Positions 8,701 to 17,636 of a DNA stretch of 64,000 nt are shown piece after piece. The position numbers and the translations under genes are program-made. How positions within the stretch are numbered: the stretch's first letter is position 1; each line of letters opens with the position of its first letter. The stretch lies in contig OY282361.1 of assembly GCA_958295645.1 (NCBI GenBank), forward strand, positions 2,136,501 through 2,200,500. The letters run 5' to 3'. Below the pieces are notes generated by a model, which saw only the letters and a program-made list of their open reading frames with translations, made no database searches and was not told the DNA's origin. Source of the stretch: Longimicrobiales bacterium. Its GTDB lineage: Bacteria; Gemmatimonadota; Gemmatimonadetes; Longimicrobiales; Gaopeijiaceae.

Positions 8701-9240
8701 ATGACCACGGATCGCCCGCCCTTTCTCGTCGTCGGGCACCTGAACAAGGTCCACGGCACCAAGGGCGAACTCTTCGTTTGGCCGCTGACCGACTACCCGG
8801 AGACGCACTTTGCGCCCGGCGTGGTCCATCGCGCCGGCGACGAGGACGCGTCGCAACCCTGCGCTTCGCTTCCGCCGCTGACCATCGAGTCGGTCCGCCC
8901 CTACAGAAAGGGCTTTCTCGCACGGTTCGAGGGATGCGAGAGCCGCTCTGACGCCGAAGCCCTGCGCGGCCGCTACCTGCTGCGGCCGTTCGAAGAAATC
9001 GACTCTCTCCGCGAAGGCGAAGTCTTCTACCACGAGCTCCTGGGCGCCGAAGTCGCGACTCGTGCCGGCGCCGCCGTCGGAACCGTCAAGGAAGTCTATC
9101 CGCTGCGCACGGCCGACTTGATCGAGGTGGCGGGACCGGACGGCGAAGTGGTTCTCCCGCTCCTCCCCCAGTTCGTCGTCGGGTTCGACCGGGAGCGGCG
9201 GCGAGTGGTCGTGGATCCGCCGGAGGGATTGCTGCCGTGA
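8701..9240 (+). CDS. rimM: Ribosome maturation factor RimM
   Basis: Assists assembly of the 30S head around S19 in the cytoplasm. A 179-residue protein with the N-terminal RimM barrel signature (VGHLNKVHGTKGELFVWPLTD) and the C-terminal PRC-barrel part (LLGAEV, GTVKEVY, DLIEV, VLPLLPQFV). Length is normal. The ATG at 8701 has GAGGG about nine bases upstream. Its stop codon overlaps the GTG start of trmD, so the two are translationally coupled. Confidence 0.95.
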   Translation: MTTDRPPFLVVGHLNKVHGTKGELFVWPLTDYPETHFAPGVVHRAGDEDASQPCASLPPLTIESVRPYRKGFLARFEGCESRSDAEALRGRYLLRPFEEIDSLREGEVFYHELLGAEVATRAGAAVGTVKEVYPLRTADLIEVAGPDGEVVLPLLPQFVVGFDRERRRVVVDPPEGLLP

Positions 9241-9878
9241 TCCACATCAACATCCTGACGATCTTCCCCGAGTTCTTCCGGGAGCCGCTGTCCACCAGCA
9301 TTCCGGGACGGGCCGCGGCCGCGGGACTGGCGGCCTACCGGGTCGTGGACCTGCGCGACTACGCGACGGATCGCCACCGAACCGTGGACGACGAGCCCTA
9401 CGGCGGCGGCGCGGGCATGGTCATGAAGCCGGAGCCCTTCTTCCGAGCCGTGGACGACCTGGGCGCGACCGGTCCCGTGGCGCTGCTCTCGGCGCGCGGG
9501 AGGCCGTTCGAGCACGCGGACGCCGTGCGGCTGTCCCTGGCGCCCGAACTCACCTTGCTCTGCGGCCATTACAAGGACGTGGACCAGCGCGTCGCGGATC
9601 ACTTGGCCACCGAAGAAATCTCCTTGGGACCCTACGTGGTGTCCGGCGGAGAGGTCGCGGCGCTCGCCGTCTCCGACGCGGTGGTGCGGCTGCTCCCGGG
9701 CGCCCTCGGCGACCACGAATCCGCCTCCTCCGACTCCTTCTACGAGCCCGGCGTCGTATCCGCCCCGTCCTACACCCGGCCCGCCGAGTACCGCGGCATG
9801 GCCGTGCCCGAAGTCCTTCGCAGCGGCGACCACGCGCGCATCCGGGCTTGGCGCGAGGAGCAGTCGCGCGGTAGATGA
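9237..9878 (+). CDS. trmD: tRNA (guanine-N1)-methyltransferase TrmD
   Basis: Methylates G37 next to the anticodon using S-adenosylmethionine, preventing frameshifts. The SPOUT trefoil-knot motifs are present: LLCGHYKDVDQR at 107-118 and GPYVVSGGEVAAL at 131-143, with YGGGAGMVMKPEP at 55-67. At 213 residues it is short; the C-terminal helical region is trimmed compared with enterobacterial TrmD, but the catalytic fold looks complete. The GTG start (9237) overlaps the rimM stop, and its own stop overlaps the next start (ATGA). The usual next gene, rplS, is absent. Confidence 0.95.
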   Translation: MIHINILTIFPEFFREPLSTSIPGRAAAAGLAAYRVVDLRDYATDRHRTVDDEPYGGGAGMVMKPEPFFRAVDDLGATGPVALLSARGRPFEHADAVRLSLAPELTLLCGHYKDVDQRVADHLATEEISLGPYVVSGGEVAALAVSDAVVRLLPGALGDHESASSDSFYEPGVVSAPSYTRPAEYRGMAVPEVLRSGDHARIRAWREEQSRGR

Positions 9879-11203
9879 AGAGAGGCGAACCAGCGGACGG
9901 AGCGATTTCTCGAGTCGTTTCGCGAAGGGGATTCCTGGCGGGCGGAGCCGCTGGGCTGGCCGGCGTCTCCGTTTCGGCCTGCGGGGCGAAGGAAGAGGGC
10001 GATCAGCCGGGCGCGGCGGGCGCTCGGGCGGGCGCTCGACCAGCCGACGGCGTCCGGGTCGCAACCCCCGTCGGCGTCCAAGACGATGCATGGGCTCACG
10101 TGCGCAGCCAGTTCGTTCTGGAGTCCGGCGTCGCGTACATGAACAACGCAAGTCTGGGGATGCCGCCGGCGTCGGTCGCAGAGGCCGCCGGATCCGGGTA
10201 CGAAGCGCTGTCGCGGGAGCCCTTGCGGGCAAAGAACGAACTGTCGGAGGCGATTGCCGGCAGAGTGGTCCCGGGGATGGCGGCCCTGCTGGGGGCCGAC
10301 CCGGACGAGATCGCGCTGACCAGGAACGCCAGCGAGGCCCTCCATCTGGCTGCCTTCGGCGTTCGGTTGCGCCAAGGCGACGAGGTGCTTGTGACCAGCC
10401 AGGAGCATCCGGCGGGCCTGCGGCCTTGGGAGGTGCGGGCGGAACGCGACGGCGTCAGGGTGAACAGGGTGGCCGTGCCGAGTCCCTTCGAGAGCCCCGG
10501 CCAGGTTGTGGCGCTGGTGAGGGATGCGATCACTCCCGCGACGCGAGTCGTTGCCTTCTGCCACGTCACCCGGGGCGGTCACCTTTATCCAGTGCGGCAG
10601 TTGTGCGCACTGGCCCGGGAGAGGGGATGCGTAAGCCACGTGGACGGCGCCCAGGCCGTGGGCATGTTGCCGGTCGATCTCGGCGACCTGGGATGCGACA
10701 CCTACTCGGCGAGCCTGCACAAGTGGTTCCTGGGGCCGATGGGCACCGGGATCCTGTACGTGCGGGCCGGCGCCCGCGAGCGGGTCGAGTCGGTCTTCGC
10801 AACGGAGAAGGGGACGGGCGGGGCGGCCTATCGTCCGCCGGGAACGTCGGCGTTGCCCCTGCGGGCGGCGTTGGCGGCGGCGTTGGATTTCATGGAAGAC
10901 GTGACCGTGGAGGCCGTCGAGGCTCGGACTCGCCACCTGTCGAACCATCTCAAGTCGCGGCTGGCGCAGATCGACCGGTGCACGTTGTTGAGCGGCGAAT
11001 CCGAGGTGGCCTGTCCCGGCTCCACGATCTTCGAACTGGACGGCGTGGATGCCGTGGAGGCTGTCGGACTCGTGGCGGAGCGGGCCCGTATCCACATCGA
11101 CGAGCACCAGCGCGACGGCCACAACGCCATTCGCGTGTCGACCCACGTCTACAACACGCAGGCCGAGATCGACCGGCTTGTCGCCACGCTGGAGGAGTTG
11201 TAG
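9875..11203 (+). CDS. Tat-type exported class V aminotransferase (PLP-dependent)
   Basis: A 442-residue fold-type I PLP enzyme of the class V / isopenicillin-N-epimerase-like group. The PLP-site residues are HVDGAQAVG (D257, Q260) and SASLHKWFLGP with the Schiff-base lysine K283. The N-terminus has SRRGFLAGGAAG (twin Arg at 17-18), a hydrophobic stretch and VSVSACG with Cys36 in a lipobox-like position, so the protein is probably exported folded by Tat and may be a lipoprotein. Cytoplasmic cofactor loading before Tat export would make sense for a PLP enzyme. Substrate unknown; desulfurase, lyase and epimerase activities occur in this family. It overlaps trmD by 4 bp. Confidence 0.87.
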   Translation: MKRGEPADGAISRVVSRRGFLAGGAAGLAGVSVSACGAKEEGDQPGAAGARAGARPADGVRVATPVGVQDDAWAHVRSQFVLESGVAYMNNASLGMPPASVAEAAGSGYEALSREPLRAKNELSEAIAGRVVPGMAALLGADPDEIALTRNASEALHLAAFGVRLRQGDEVLVTSQEHPAGLRPWEVRAERDGVRVNRVAVPSPFESPGQVVALVRDAITPATRVVAFCHVTRGGHLYPVRQLCALARERGCVSHVDGAQAVGMLPVDLGDLGCDTYSASLHKWFLGPMGTGILYVRAGARERVESVFATEKGTGGAAYRPPGTSALPLRAALAAALDFMEDVTVEAVEARTRHLSNHLKSRLAQIDRCTLLSGESEVACPGSTIFELDGVDAVEAVGLVAERARIHIDEHQRDGHNAIRVSTHVYNTQAEIDRLVATLEEL

Positions 11204-11218
11204 GGGAACAACCCCCGC

Positions 11219-11245
11219 GCGACGGACGGCGGCGTCCGTTGCTTT
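11219..11245. terminator. Hairpin between convergent genes
   Basis: A 10-bp stem (11219-11228 with 11233-11242, one G-U pair) with a GCGG loop is followed by TTT. It sits in the 45-bp gap between the aminotransferase stop and the stop of giant paralog A on the opposite strand, where a terminator is expected. Confidence 0.6.
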
Positions 11246-11248
11246 CGC

Positions 11249-13208
11249 CTACCGGAAGCTGATGCTTCCCACCAGGTTGAGTCTGCGTTGCGGCGGCAGG
11301 AGGCCGTCGGAGACCTGCTCGCCGAAGAGACGCAGCGCGAAGCGCAGCGGGGCGGCATCTGCCGGCTGCCGGGCGTCGGCCCGCTCCGCGCCGATCCCCA
11401 CGTTCAGGCGGTGTCCCGGCGCGCCTTCCCGGCTCCAGCGTCCGAAGGGCGTGAGCATGCCGCCGCCGGGCAGAACGACTCCGTAGCCGAACTCGACGGC
11501 CATCCGGCCTGCGGCGGAGGAGGAGGCGAGCGCCGGCTCCAGCCCGGCGGCGGCCTCCCGCCACAGAGCGCCGGCGCCGCCGGCCGCGTTGCCCCACGAG
11601 GGCTCGAGCGAGAACGACAGGCCTCCTTCCTCACGTCCCGGCTGCAGCCGCAGAGAAAAGCTCGCCCCCCAGTCGCGGAAGCCGTCCTCCTGGTGGGCGA
11701 CCAGCGCGCGGCCCCGGGCCTCCGCTGTCAGCCCCGTGGCTTGGTGCGAGAGCCCGATCGAGCCGCCCGCCTCCGCGCCCATGCCCGTCTCGGCGTCGCC
11801 GCCGTCGAAGCGCCCGCCCGCCTCGACGCGCGCATGCAGCGCCATGCTCCCGCCGACCGTCCAGCGGCCGGCGAGCTCGGGCGCCAGGCGCAGGCGCTGG
11901 GCGGCGGCCGACACGCCCGCCAAGCCGGCGGCCTCGTCGGACCGGATGCGCACGGCGAACGCGTCGGCCTTGAGCGCGAAGCTGCCCCCGAGCGCCTGGC
12001 GAACGCCCGCCGCCGTCATGCGCATGGACAAGTCCGCGCTGAAGCGGTCCGTCCCGCGCTCCGTCAAGTCGGCCCGGCCGCGGCCCGCGCCCACGAGACC
12101 CCACAGGCCCAGCCCCGGGCGGGGCGACCAGTGGAAGTACGGGTACAGGCTCGTCAGGTTGGCGTCCAGCGCGCCCGCGCCGTTGACCGCGCTCTCGAAG
12201 TCGGACTCGAGGGCGCTGCGCGAGGCGGCCAAGCCGGCCAGGAAGCCCGGCGCGAACCGGTAGTCCAGCCCCAGGTAGGCCGAGCGCGTTCGTCCCTCCA
12301 GGCTGAAGCCGTCGCCGTGACGGCCCTCGAAGCCCGCCGCGTTGGCTCGGCCCCAGAGCGTCCAGCGGGAGGCCGAACCGGACGGGTTGGCCCTGTCGCC
12401 GTCCTGGGCGTTCGTGGCCTCCGGGGCGCCGTCGCCCAGCGCCGTTGCGGCGTTGGAAGCGCCGGCATCCGGGGAGCCGCCGAAGGACAGCTGGAACGAA
12501 CTCCGCGACAGCAGGTCGCGGCCCGACACGGGGCCGAACTCGAGGCCGCCCGTCTGGGGCAGCGCCGCGCCCTCCTGCTGGCCCTGGTAGGCGCCGAGCC
12601 CGCCGCCGCCTGCGCCGGCCATGGCGGGTCCGCCTGCGGCGCCGCCGAACAGCAGGTCCGCCCCGTCGACGCTCGAGCCCGGCCCGCCCTCGTGCGACGG
12701 CACGACGAGCCGCAGGCCCAGCAGCCCTGAGGCCGTGCGCGCCAGCGACTCGAGCCCGCACGACTCGCCGGCGGCGACGCAGCCCGCGGACCGGCCGCCC
12801 AGCTGCACGTGCGAGCCGCCGGGCGCGCCCGAGCTCTCGACGCCCAGCCGACCGCCCACGGCCTCGACCGTCTCCGTGCCCAGCGACCGTCCGAACGACG
12901 CCAGCGCCAGCTTCATCGCGCGCTCCCGCTCCGAGCGCGACGCCTCCACCGTCACCTGCACCTGCTGCGACGCCTCCAGCCCGTCCGGGTCCGTCGCCGT
13001 CGCCGTCACCACGGCCGTGCCGACCGACTTCGGCGAGATCGTCAGTCGCGCCCCCTCGACCACGACCTCGGCCGTGCCCGGCGCCGACGACTCCGCCGCG
13101 TAGCGCATCGCGTCGCCGTCCGGGTCCCAGAAGTGCGCCGCCAAGTCCACGTGCGCCGCGCTCCCGTGCGCCTCGAGCGCCACGGGCGCGACGGGCACGC
13201 TCGCCTCC
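11249..13208 (-). repeat. C-terminal module (Ig-like, linker, beta-barrel) of paralog A; near-identical to 20160-22111
   Basis: The roughly 1.95-kb 3' end of paralog A aligns along its whole length with the 3' end of paralog B at 20160-22111. In the barrel of about 340 residues I find only about three substitutions (for example ISFR versus VSFR at the end, GRHGDG versus GRPGDG). Most differences and one short in-frame gap fall in the linker. This level suggests recent duplication or ongoing gene conversion. Confidence 0.9.
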
Positions 13209-16200
13209 GGCCCTTCGTTCACGTCGGTCACCGTCACGGCGACCAGCGCCTCCGCGCTCAGTCCGCCGGCGTCCGTCGCGCGCACCGCCAAGCTGTACGA
13301 CGGCCCGTCCTCGTAGTTTTCGCCCGCCCCCACGTAGCGCACCTCGCCGCTCCGCTCGTCCACCTCGAACAGAGCCCCGCCCCCCGGCGCCAGTTCGTAC
13401 GACACCGCGTCGCCCTCGTCCGGGTCCGCCGCCGACACCACGCCCACCACCACCGGGCCCACCTCGTTCTCGGCCAGATCGAACGCGTACGACTCCGCCT
13501 CGAACGCCGGCCCTTCGTTCTCGTCGGTCACCGTCACGGCGACCAGCGCCTCAGCGCTCAGCCCGCCGGCGTCCGTCGCCCGCACCGCCAAGCTGTACGA
13601 CGGCTCCGCCTCGTAGTCCTCGCCCGCCCCCACGTAGCGCACCTCGCCGCTCCGCTCGTCCACCTCGAACAGGCCCGCACCGCCCGACGCCAGCCCGTAC
13701 GACACCGCGTCGCCCGCGTCCGGGTCCGCCGCCGACACCACGCCCACCACCACCGGGCCCGCCTCGTTCTCCAGCAACTCGAACGCGTACGACTCCGCCT
13801 CGAACGCCGGCCCTTCGTTCACGTTGGTCACCGTCACGGCGACCGCCGCCTCCGCGCTCAGCCCGCCTCCGTCCGTCGCCCGCACCGCCAAGCTGTACGA
13901 CGGCTCCTCCTCGAAGTCCTCGCCCGCCCCCACGTAACGCACCTCCCCGCTCCGCTCGTCCACCTCGAACAGAGCCGCATCGCCCGACGCCAGCCCGTAC
14001 GACACCGCGTCGCCCGCGTCCGGGTCCGCCGCCGACACCATATCCAACACCACCGGGCCCGCCTCGTTCTCGGCCAACTCGAACGCGTACGACCCCGCCT
14101 CGAACGCCGGCCCTTCGTTCACGTCGGCCACCGTCACGGCGACCGCCGCCTCCGCGCTCAGCCCGCCGGCGTCCGTCGCCCGCACCGCCAGACTGTACGA
14201 CGGCCCCGCCTCGAAGTCCTCGCCCGCCCCCACGTAACGCACCTCCCCGCTCCGCTCGTCCACCTCGAACAGAGCCGCATCGCCCGACGCCAGCCCGTAC
14301 GACACCGCGTCGCCTTCGTCCGGGTCCGCCGCCGACACCGTATCCAACACCACCGGGCCCGCCACGTTCTCCAGCAACTCGAACGCGTACGGCCCCGCCT
14401 CGAACGCCGGCCCCTCGTTCACGCCGGCCACCGTCACCACGACCGCCACCTCCGCGCTCAGCCCGCCGGCGTCCGTCGCGCGCACCACCAAGCTGTACGA
14501 CGGCCCCGCCTCGTAGTCCTCGCCCCCGCCCACGTACACCACCTCCCCGCTCCGCTCGTCCACCTCGAACAGACCCGCGCCCCCGGACGCCAGCCCGTAC
14601 GACACCGCGTCGTCTTCGTCCGGGTCCGCCGCCGACACCGTATCCAACACCACCGGGCCCGCCTCGTTCTCCAGCAACTCGAACGCGTACGGCCCCGCCT
14701 CGAACGCCGGCCCCTCGTTCACGCCGGCCACCGTCACCACGACCGCCACCTCCGCGCTCAGCCCGCCGGCGTCCGTCGCGCGCACCACCAAGCTGTACGA
14801 CGGCCCCGCCTCGAAGTCCTCGCCCCCGCCCACGTAACGCACCTCCCCGCTCCGCTCGTCCACCTCGAACAGACCCGCATCGCCCGACGCCAGCCCGTAC
14901 GACACCGCGTCGTCTTCGTCCGGGTCCGCCGCCGACACCGTATCCAACACCACCGGGCCCGCCACGTTCTCCAGCAACTCGAACGCGTACGGCCCCGCCT
15001 CGAACGCCGGCCCTTCGTTCACGCCGGCCACCGTCACCACGACCGGCGCCTCCGCGCTCAGCCCGCCGGCGTCCGTCGCGCGCACCACCAAGCTGTACGA
15101 CGGCCCCGCCTCGTAGTCCTCGCCCCCGCCCACGTAACGCACCTCCCCGCTCCGCTCCCCCACCTCGAACAGACCCGCGCCCCCGGACGCCAGCCCGTAC
15201 GACACCGCGTCGTCTTCGTCCGGGTCCGCCGCCGACACCGTATCCAACACCACCGGGCCCGCCACGTTCTCCAGCAACTCGAACGCGTACGGCCCCGCCT
15301 CGAACGCCGGCCCCTCGTTCACGCCGGCCACCGTCACCACGACCGCCACCTCCGCGCTCAGCCCGCCTCCGTCCGTCGCGCGCACCACCAAGCTGTACGA
15401 CGGCCCCGCCTCGAAGTCCTCGCCCCCGCCCACGTAGACCACCTCCCCGCTCCGCTCCCTCACCTCGAACAGACCCGCATCGCCCGACGCCAGCGCGTAC
15501 GACACCGCGTCGCCCGCGTCCGGGTCCGCCGCCGACACCGTATCCAACACCACCGGGCCCGCCACGTTCTCCAGCAACTCGAACGCGTACGGCCCCGCCT
15601 CGAACGCCGGCGCCTCTTCCGCGTCCACCACCGCCACCACCACCTCCGCCTCCCTCTTCAGCCCGCCCACGTCCGACGCCGACACCACCAGCCGCCGCTC
15701 CGAAGCCGCCTCGAAGTCCTCGCCCCCGCCCACGTACACCACCTCGCCGCTCTTCTCCCCCACCTCGAACAGCCCCGCGTCCCCCTCCTCCAGCTTGTAG
15801 AACACCTCGTCGCCCTCGTCCGCGTCCGTCGCCGACACCACGCCCGCCACCACCGGACCCGCCTCGTTCTCCGCCAACTCGAACGCGTACGACTTCCCCT
15901 CGAACACCGGCGCATGACCCGGCTCCGGCTCGCGGGGACCGCCGTCCACCTTGTGCGCCGGGTTGTTCCCGAACGCCTGCGCGCCCAAGTCCAGCGCCGC
16001 GTCCACTGCGCCTCCCGCGATCTTGATCGTCCCGCCGTTCAGCGACAGCGCGTCCGCCGGCACGCCAAACCCGTCGGAGTCCCTGTCCGTTGTTGCCTGC
16101 ACCACGTAGCGGAACACCAGCACCGCCGTCCCGCTCCCCGAAGCGTACGCCGCCCGCCGCCGCTTCGCGCCAATCGTCAACGCCAGCCGCGGCTTGCCCG

Positions 16201-17518
16201 TCACCTCCACCGCCCGGTCGAACGCCACGTGCACCACGATCGCGCTCCCCGGCCGGTACGCGCCGCTCGCGCCCGGCGCGCTGGCCACCAACACTCTCGA
16301 CACCGCCGGCGCCGTCGCCACTCCGCCGTTCACCTTGTGGAGCGCGTCGTTCGAGATCGCTTGGGAGCCCAAGGCCAGCACCGCCGACATGCCGTTGTCG
16401 GCGTCATTGATCGTCCCGCCGTTCAGCGTCAGCGCACTCGCCCCGACGCTGATCCCGTCCGTGTCCTCGTCCGCAGACTGCACGCGGTAGCCGAACGTCA
16501 GGCTGGCCCCCGAACCGGAGGCGTAGGACGCCTGGCGCGTCGCCGAGCCGATCCCCAGCGCCAGTTGCGGCGCACCCGTCACCGCCACCGCCTTGTTGAA
16601 CGTCACCGCGATCTCGATCAGCTCGGCCAGCTCGTACGTGTTGCCGCTCGCCGGAGGGCTCGAAAACGACACGTCGCTCACCCCCGGCGGCCCCCGGCTA
16701 CCGTCCGCCCAAAAGCTGCCTCTCCGACCAGCTACACTTGAAGGCAACCCTAAGCTTGCCGCCGTCGTCCCGCGAGCATCGTTGATCGACCCGCCGTTCA
16801 GCGTCAGCGCACCAACGCGGATACCACCGTTGGCCGGGGGCTGATAATCGCTTGCCACCACCGTGTAGCGGAACAGTAGAGTGGTCGTCCCCGTGCCCGA
16901 GGCGTAGTTCGCTTGGCGCGTCACCGAGCCGATCCCCAGCGCCCACTGCGGCGTGCCCGTCACCGTCACCGGGCGGTTGAATATCACCGTCATCTCGATC
17001 TGCTCGCCCAGCTCATGAATGCGGCCAAGAGAGACGCCGCCTCGCGTAGGAAAGGCTAAAGAAACCGACGCCGCCGTGAACGTCGCGCCGTTCACCTTGT
17101 GGCCAGAGGCGTTGGTGATCGCATGACTCCCTAGACTCAGACTGCTGATCAGGGCTCCGTGCTGGTTATAGACGTTCCCGGTCAACGCCCCTGTCGCGAT
17201 GCTGATTCCGTCGGTGTCCACGTCTGCTGTCACCACCGTGTACCGGAACACCAGCGAGCTCGTCGCGGTATTCGCGGGCGTAATAGTGTTCACTTGGCGC
17301 GTCGCCGAGCCGATCCCCAGCGCCAGACCCGGCACGAACGAGGAGCGCCGGTGCACGGTGCCGCTGAAATGCACCGTGACCTCGATGGTCTCGCCACGCT
17401 CGTACGTGGCGCTCACCCACGGCGTGCTGCTGATGGTCACGTTGTTGACCAACTGTGCCTTCGCGTCGCCCGCAACCGTGGTAGCGAGCACCAAGGCGAC
17501 AACTAAGCATCTACGCAT
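11249..17518 (-). CDS. Giant surface autotransporter paralog A (SwmB-like and cadherin-like repeats, C-terminal beta-barrel)
   Basis: A protein of about 2089 residues. Order from the N-terminus: signal peptide (MRRCLVVALVLATTVAGDAKA); four repeats of the SwmB/SWM type (ETIEVTV..F, GTPQLALGIG, YASGTGT..L.FRYTV, LNGGTI); nine cadherin-like repeats with DPDEGD and DVNEGP blocks that may bind calcium; one Ig-like domain (LAAHFWDPDGD); a Gly/Ala-rich linker with a helix (MKLALASFGRSLGTE); and a barrel of about 340 residues starting near WTLWGRANA and ending in ISFR. This is the layout of a type Va autotransporter: the barrel inserts in the outer membrane and the repeats are displayed outside. Start 17518 has GGAGGAG at 17526-17532; ATG 17560 has AGGAGG at 17569-17574 and adds 14 residues. 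It lies 118 bp downstream of hipA on the same strand. Function is inferred as adhesion or surface interaction. Confidence 0.88.
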   Translation of the reverse strand: MRRCLVVALVLATTVAGDAKAQLVNNVTISSTPWVSATYERGETIEVTVHFSGTVHRRSSFVPGLALGIGSATRQVNTITPANTATSSLVFRYTVVTADVDTDGISIATGALTGNVYNQHGALISSLSLGSHAITNASGHKVNGATFTAASVSLAFPTRGGVSLGRIHELGEQIEMTVIFNRPVTVTGTPQWALGIGSVTRQANYASGTGTTTLLFRYTVVASDYQPPANGGIRVGALTLNGGSINDARGTTAASLGLPSSVAGRRGSFWADGSRGPPGVSDVSFSSPPASGNTYELAELIEIAVTFNKAVAVTGAPQLALGIGSATRQASYASGSGASLTFGYRVQSADEDTDGISVGASALTLNGGTINDADNGMSAVLALGSQAISNDALHKVNGGVATAPAVSRVLVASAPGASGAYRPGSAIVVHVAFDRAVEVTGKPRLALTIGAKRRRAAYASGSGTAVLVFRYVVQATTDRDSDGFGVPADALSLNGGTIKIAGGAVDAALDLGAQAFGNNPAHKVDGGPREPEPGHAPVFEGKSYAFELAENEAGPVVAGVVSATDADEGDEVFYKLEEGDAGLFEVGEKSGEVVYVGGGEDFEAASERRLVVSASDVGGLKREAEVVVAVVDAEEAPAFEAGPYAFELLENVAGPVVLDTVSAADPDAGDAVSYALASGDAGLFEVRERSGEVVYVGGGEDFEAGPSYSLVVRATDGGGLSAEVAVVVTVAGVNEGPAFEAGPYAFELLENVAGPVVLDTVSAADPDEDDAVSYGLASGGAGLFEVGERSGEVRYVGGGEDYEAGPSYSLVVRATDAGGLSAEAPVVVTVAGVNEGPAFEAGPYAFELLENVAGPVVLDTVSAADPDEDDAVSYGLASGDAGLFEVDERSGEVRYVGGGEDFEAGPSYSLVVRATDAGGLSAEVAVVVTVAGVNEGPAFEAGPYAFELLENEAGPVVLDTVSAADPDEDDAVSYGLASGGAGLFEVDERSGEVVYVGGGEDYEAGPSYSLVVRATDAGGLSAEVAVVVTVAGVNEGPAFEAGPYAFELLENVAGPVVLDTVSAADPDEGDAVSYGLASGDAALFEVDERSGEVRYVGAGEDFEAGPSYSLAVRATDAGGLSAEAAVAVTVADVNEGPAFEAGSYAFELAENEAGPVVLDMVSAADPDAGDAVSYGLASGDAALFEVDERSGEVRYVGAGEDFEEEPSYSLAVRATDGGGLSAEAAVAVTVTNVNEGPAFEAESYAFELLENEAGPVVVGVVSAADPDAGDAVSYGLASGGAGLFEVDERSGEVRYVGAGEDYEAEPSYSLAVRATDAGGLSAEALVAVTVTDENEGPAFEAESYAFDLAENEVGPVVVGVVSAADPDEGDAVSYELAPGGGALFEVDERSGEVRYVGAGENYEDGPSYSLAVRATDAGGLSAEALVAVTVTDVNEGPEASVPVAPVALEAHGSAAHVDLAAHFWDPDGDAMRYAAESSAPGTAEVVVEGARLTISPKSVGTAVVTATATDPDGLEASQQVQVTVEASRSERERAMKLALASFGRSLGTETVEAVGGRLGVESSGAPGGSHVQLGGRSAGCVAAGESCGLESLARTASGLLGLRLVVPSHEGGPGSSVDGADLLFGGAAGGPAMAGAGGGGLGAYQGQQEGAALPQTGGLEFGPVSGRDLLSRSSFQLSFGGSPDAGASNAATALGDGAPEATNAQDGDRANPSGSASRWTLWGRANAAGFEGRHGDGFSLEGRTRSAYLGLDYRFAPGFLAGLAASRSALESDFESAVNGAGALDANLTSLYPYFHWSPRPGLGLWGLVGAGRGRADLTERGTDRFSADLSMRMTAAGVRQALGGSFALKADAFAVRIRSDEAAGLAGVSAAAQRLRLAPELAGRWTVGGSMALHARVEAGGRFDGGDAETGMGAEAGGSIGLSHQATGLTAEARGRALVAHQEDGFRDWGASFSLRLQPGREEGGLSFSLEPSWGNAAGGAGALWREAAAGLEPALASSSAAGRMAVEFGYGVVLPGGGMLTPFGRWSREGAPGHRLNVGIGAERADARQPADAAPLRFALRLFGEQVSDGLLPPQRRLNLVGSISFR
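13209..15916 (-). repeat. Nine tandem cadherin-like repeats of exactly 300 bp (paralog A)
   Basis: Nine 100-residue units, each built as AFEAGPYAFELLEN, SAADPD, LFEVDERSGEVRYVG, RATDAGGLSAE and DVNEGP. The DNA keeps a strict 300-bp register through the array. The first unit (15.6-15.9 kb) is the most divergent and the inner ones are nearly identical. Confidence 0.93.
15917..17455 (-). repeat. Four SwmB-like repeats in paralog A
   Basis: Four units of about 110-130 residues with the pattern Y..GE.IEV.V.F..PV.VTGTPQLALGIG..TRQA.YASG(T/S)GT..L.FRYTV, LNGG.I and a final HKV(N/D)G. The unit nearest the cadherin array and the one before it correspond closely to the last two SwmB-like units of paralog B (24.8-25.6 kb). 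Confidence 0.85.
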
Positions 17519-17531
17519 CTCTTGTCTCCTC

Positions 17532-17564
17532 CGACCGTGAACATCGTCGACCGTGAACATCGCC
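17532..17564. repeat. Tandem duplication between two candidate starts of paralog A
   Basis: CGACCGTGAACATCG is present twice, 17 bp apart, across 17532-17564. It separates two ATG codons (17560 and 17518) that are in frame and each preceded by a strong Shine-Dalgarno sequence. Either can start the protein. Confidence 0.6.
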
Positions 17565-17636
17565 AGCGCCTCCTGGAATATGGCCCGCCCTGCGTGCTAC
17601 CTCAAGCGGTCGGGTTCCGCCAGAGGGATTGCCGGC

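Noticed and set aside
12445-16741. Long + strand Pro/Arg-rich and His/Arg-rich frames over the cadherin arrays of both paralogs
   Set aside because: These are shadow frames of the 300-bp repeats; their periodicity is inherited from the - strand protein.
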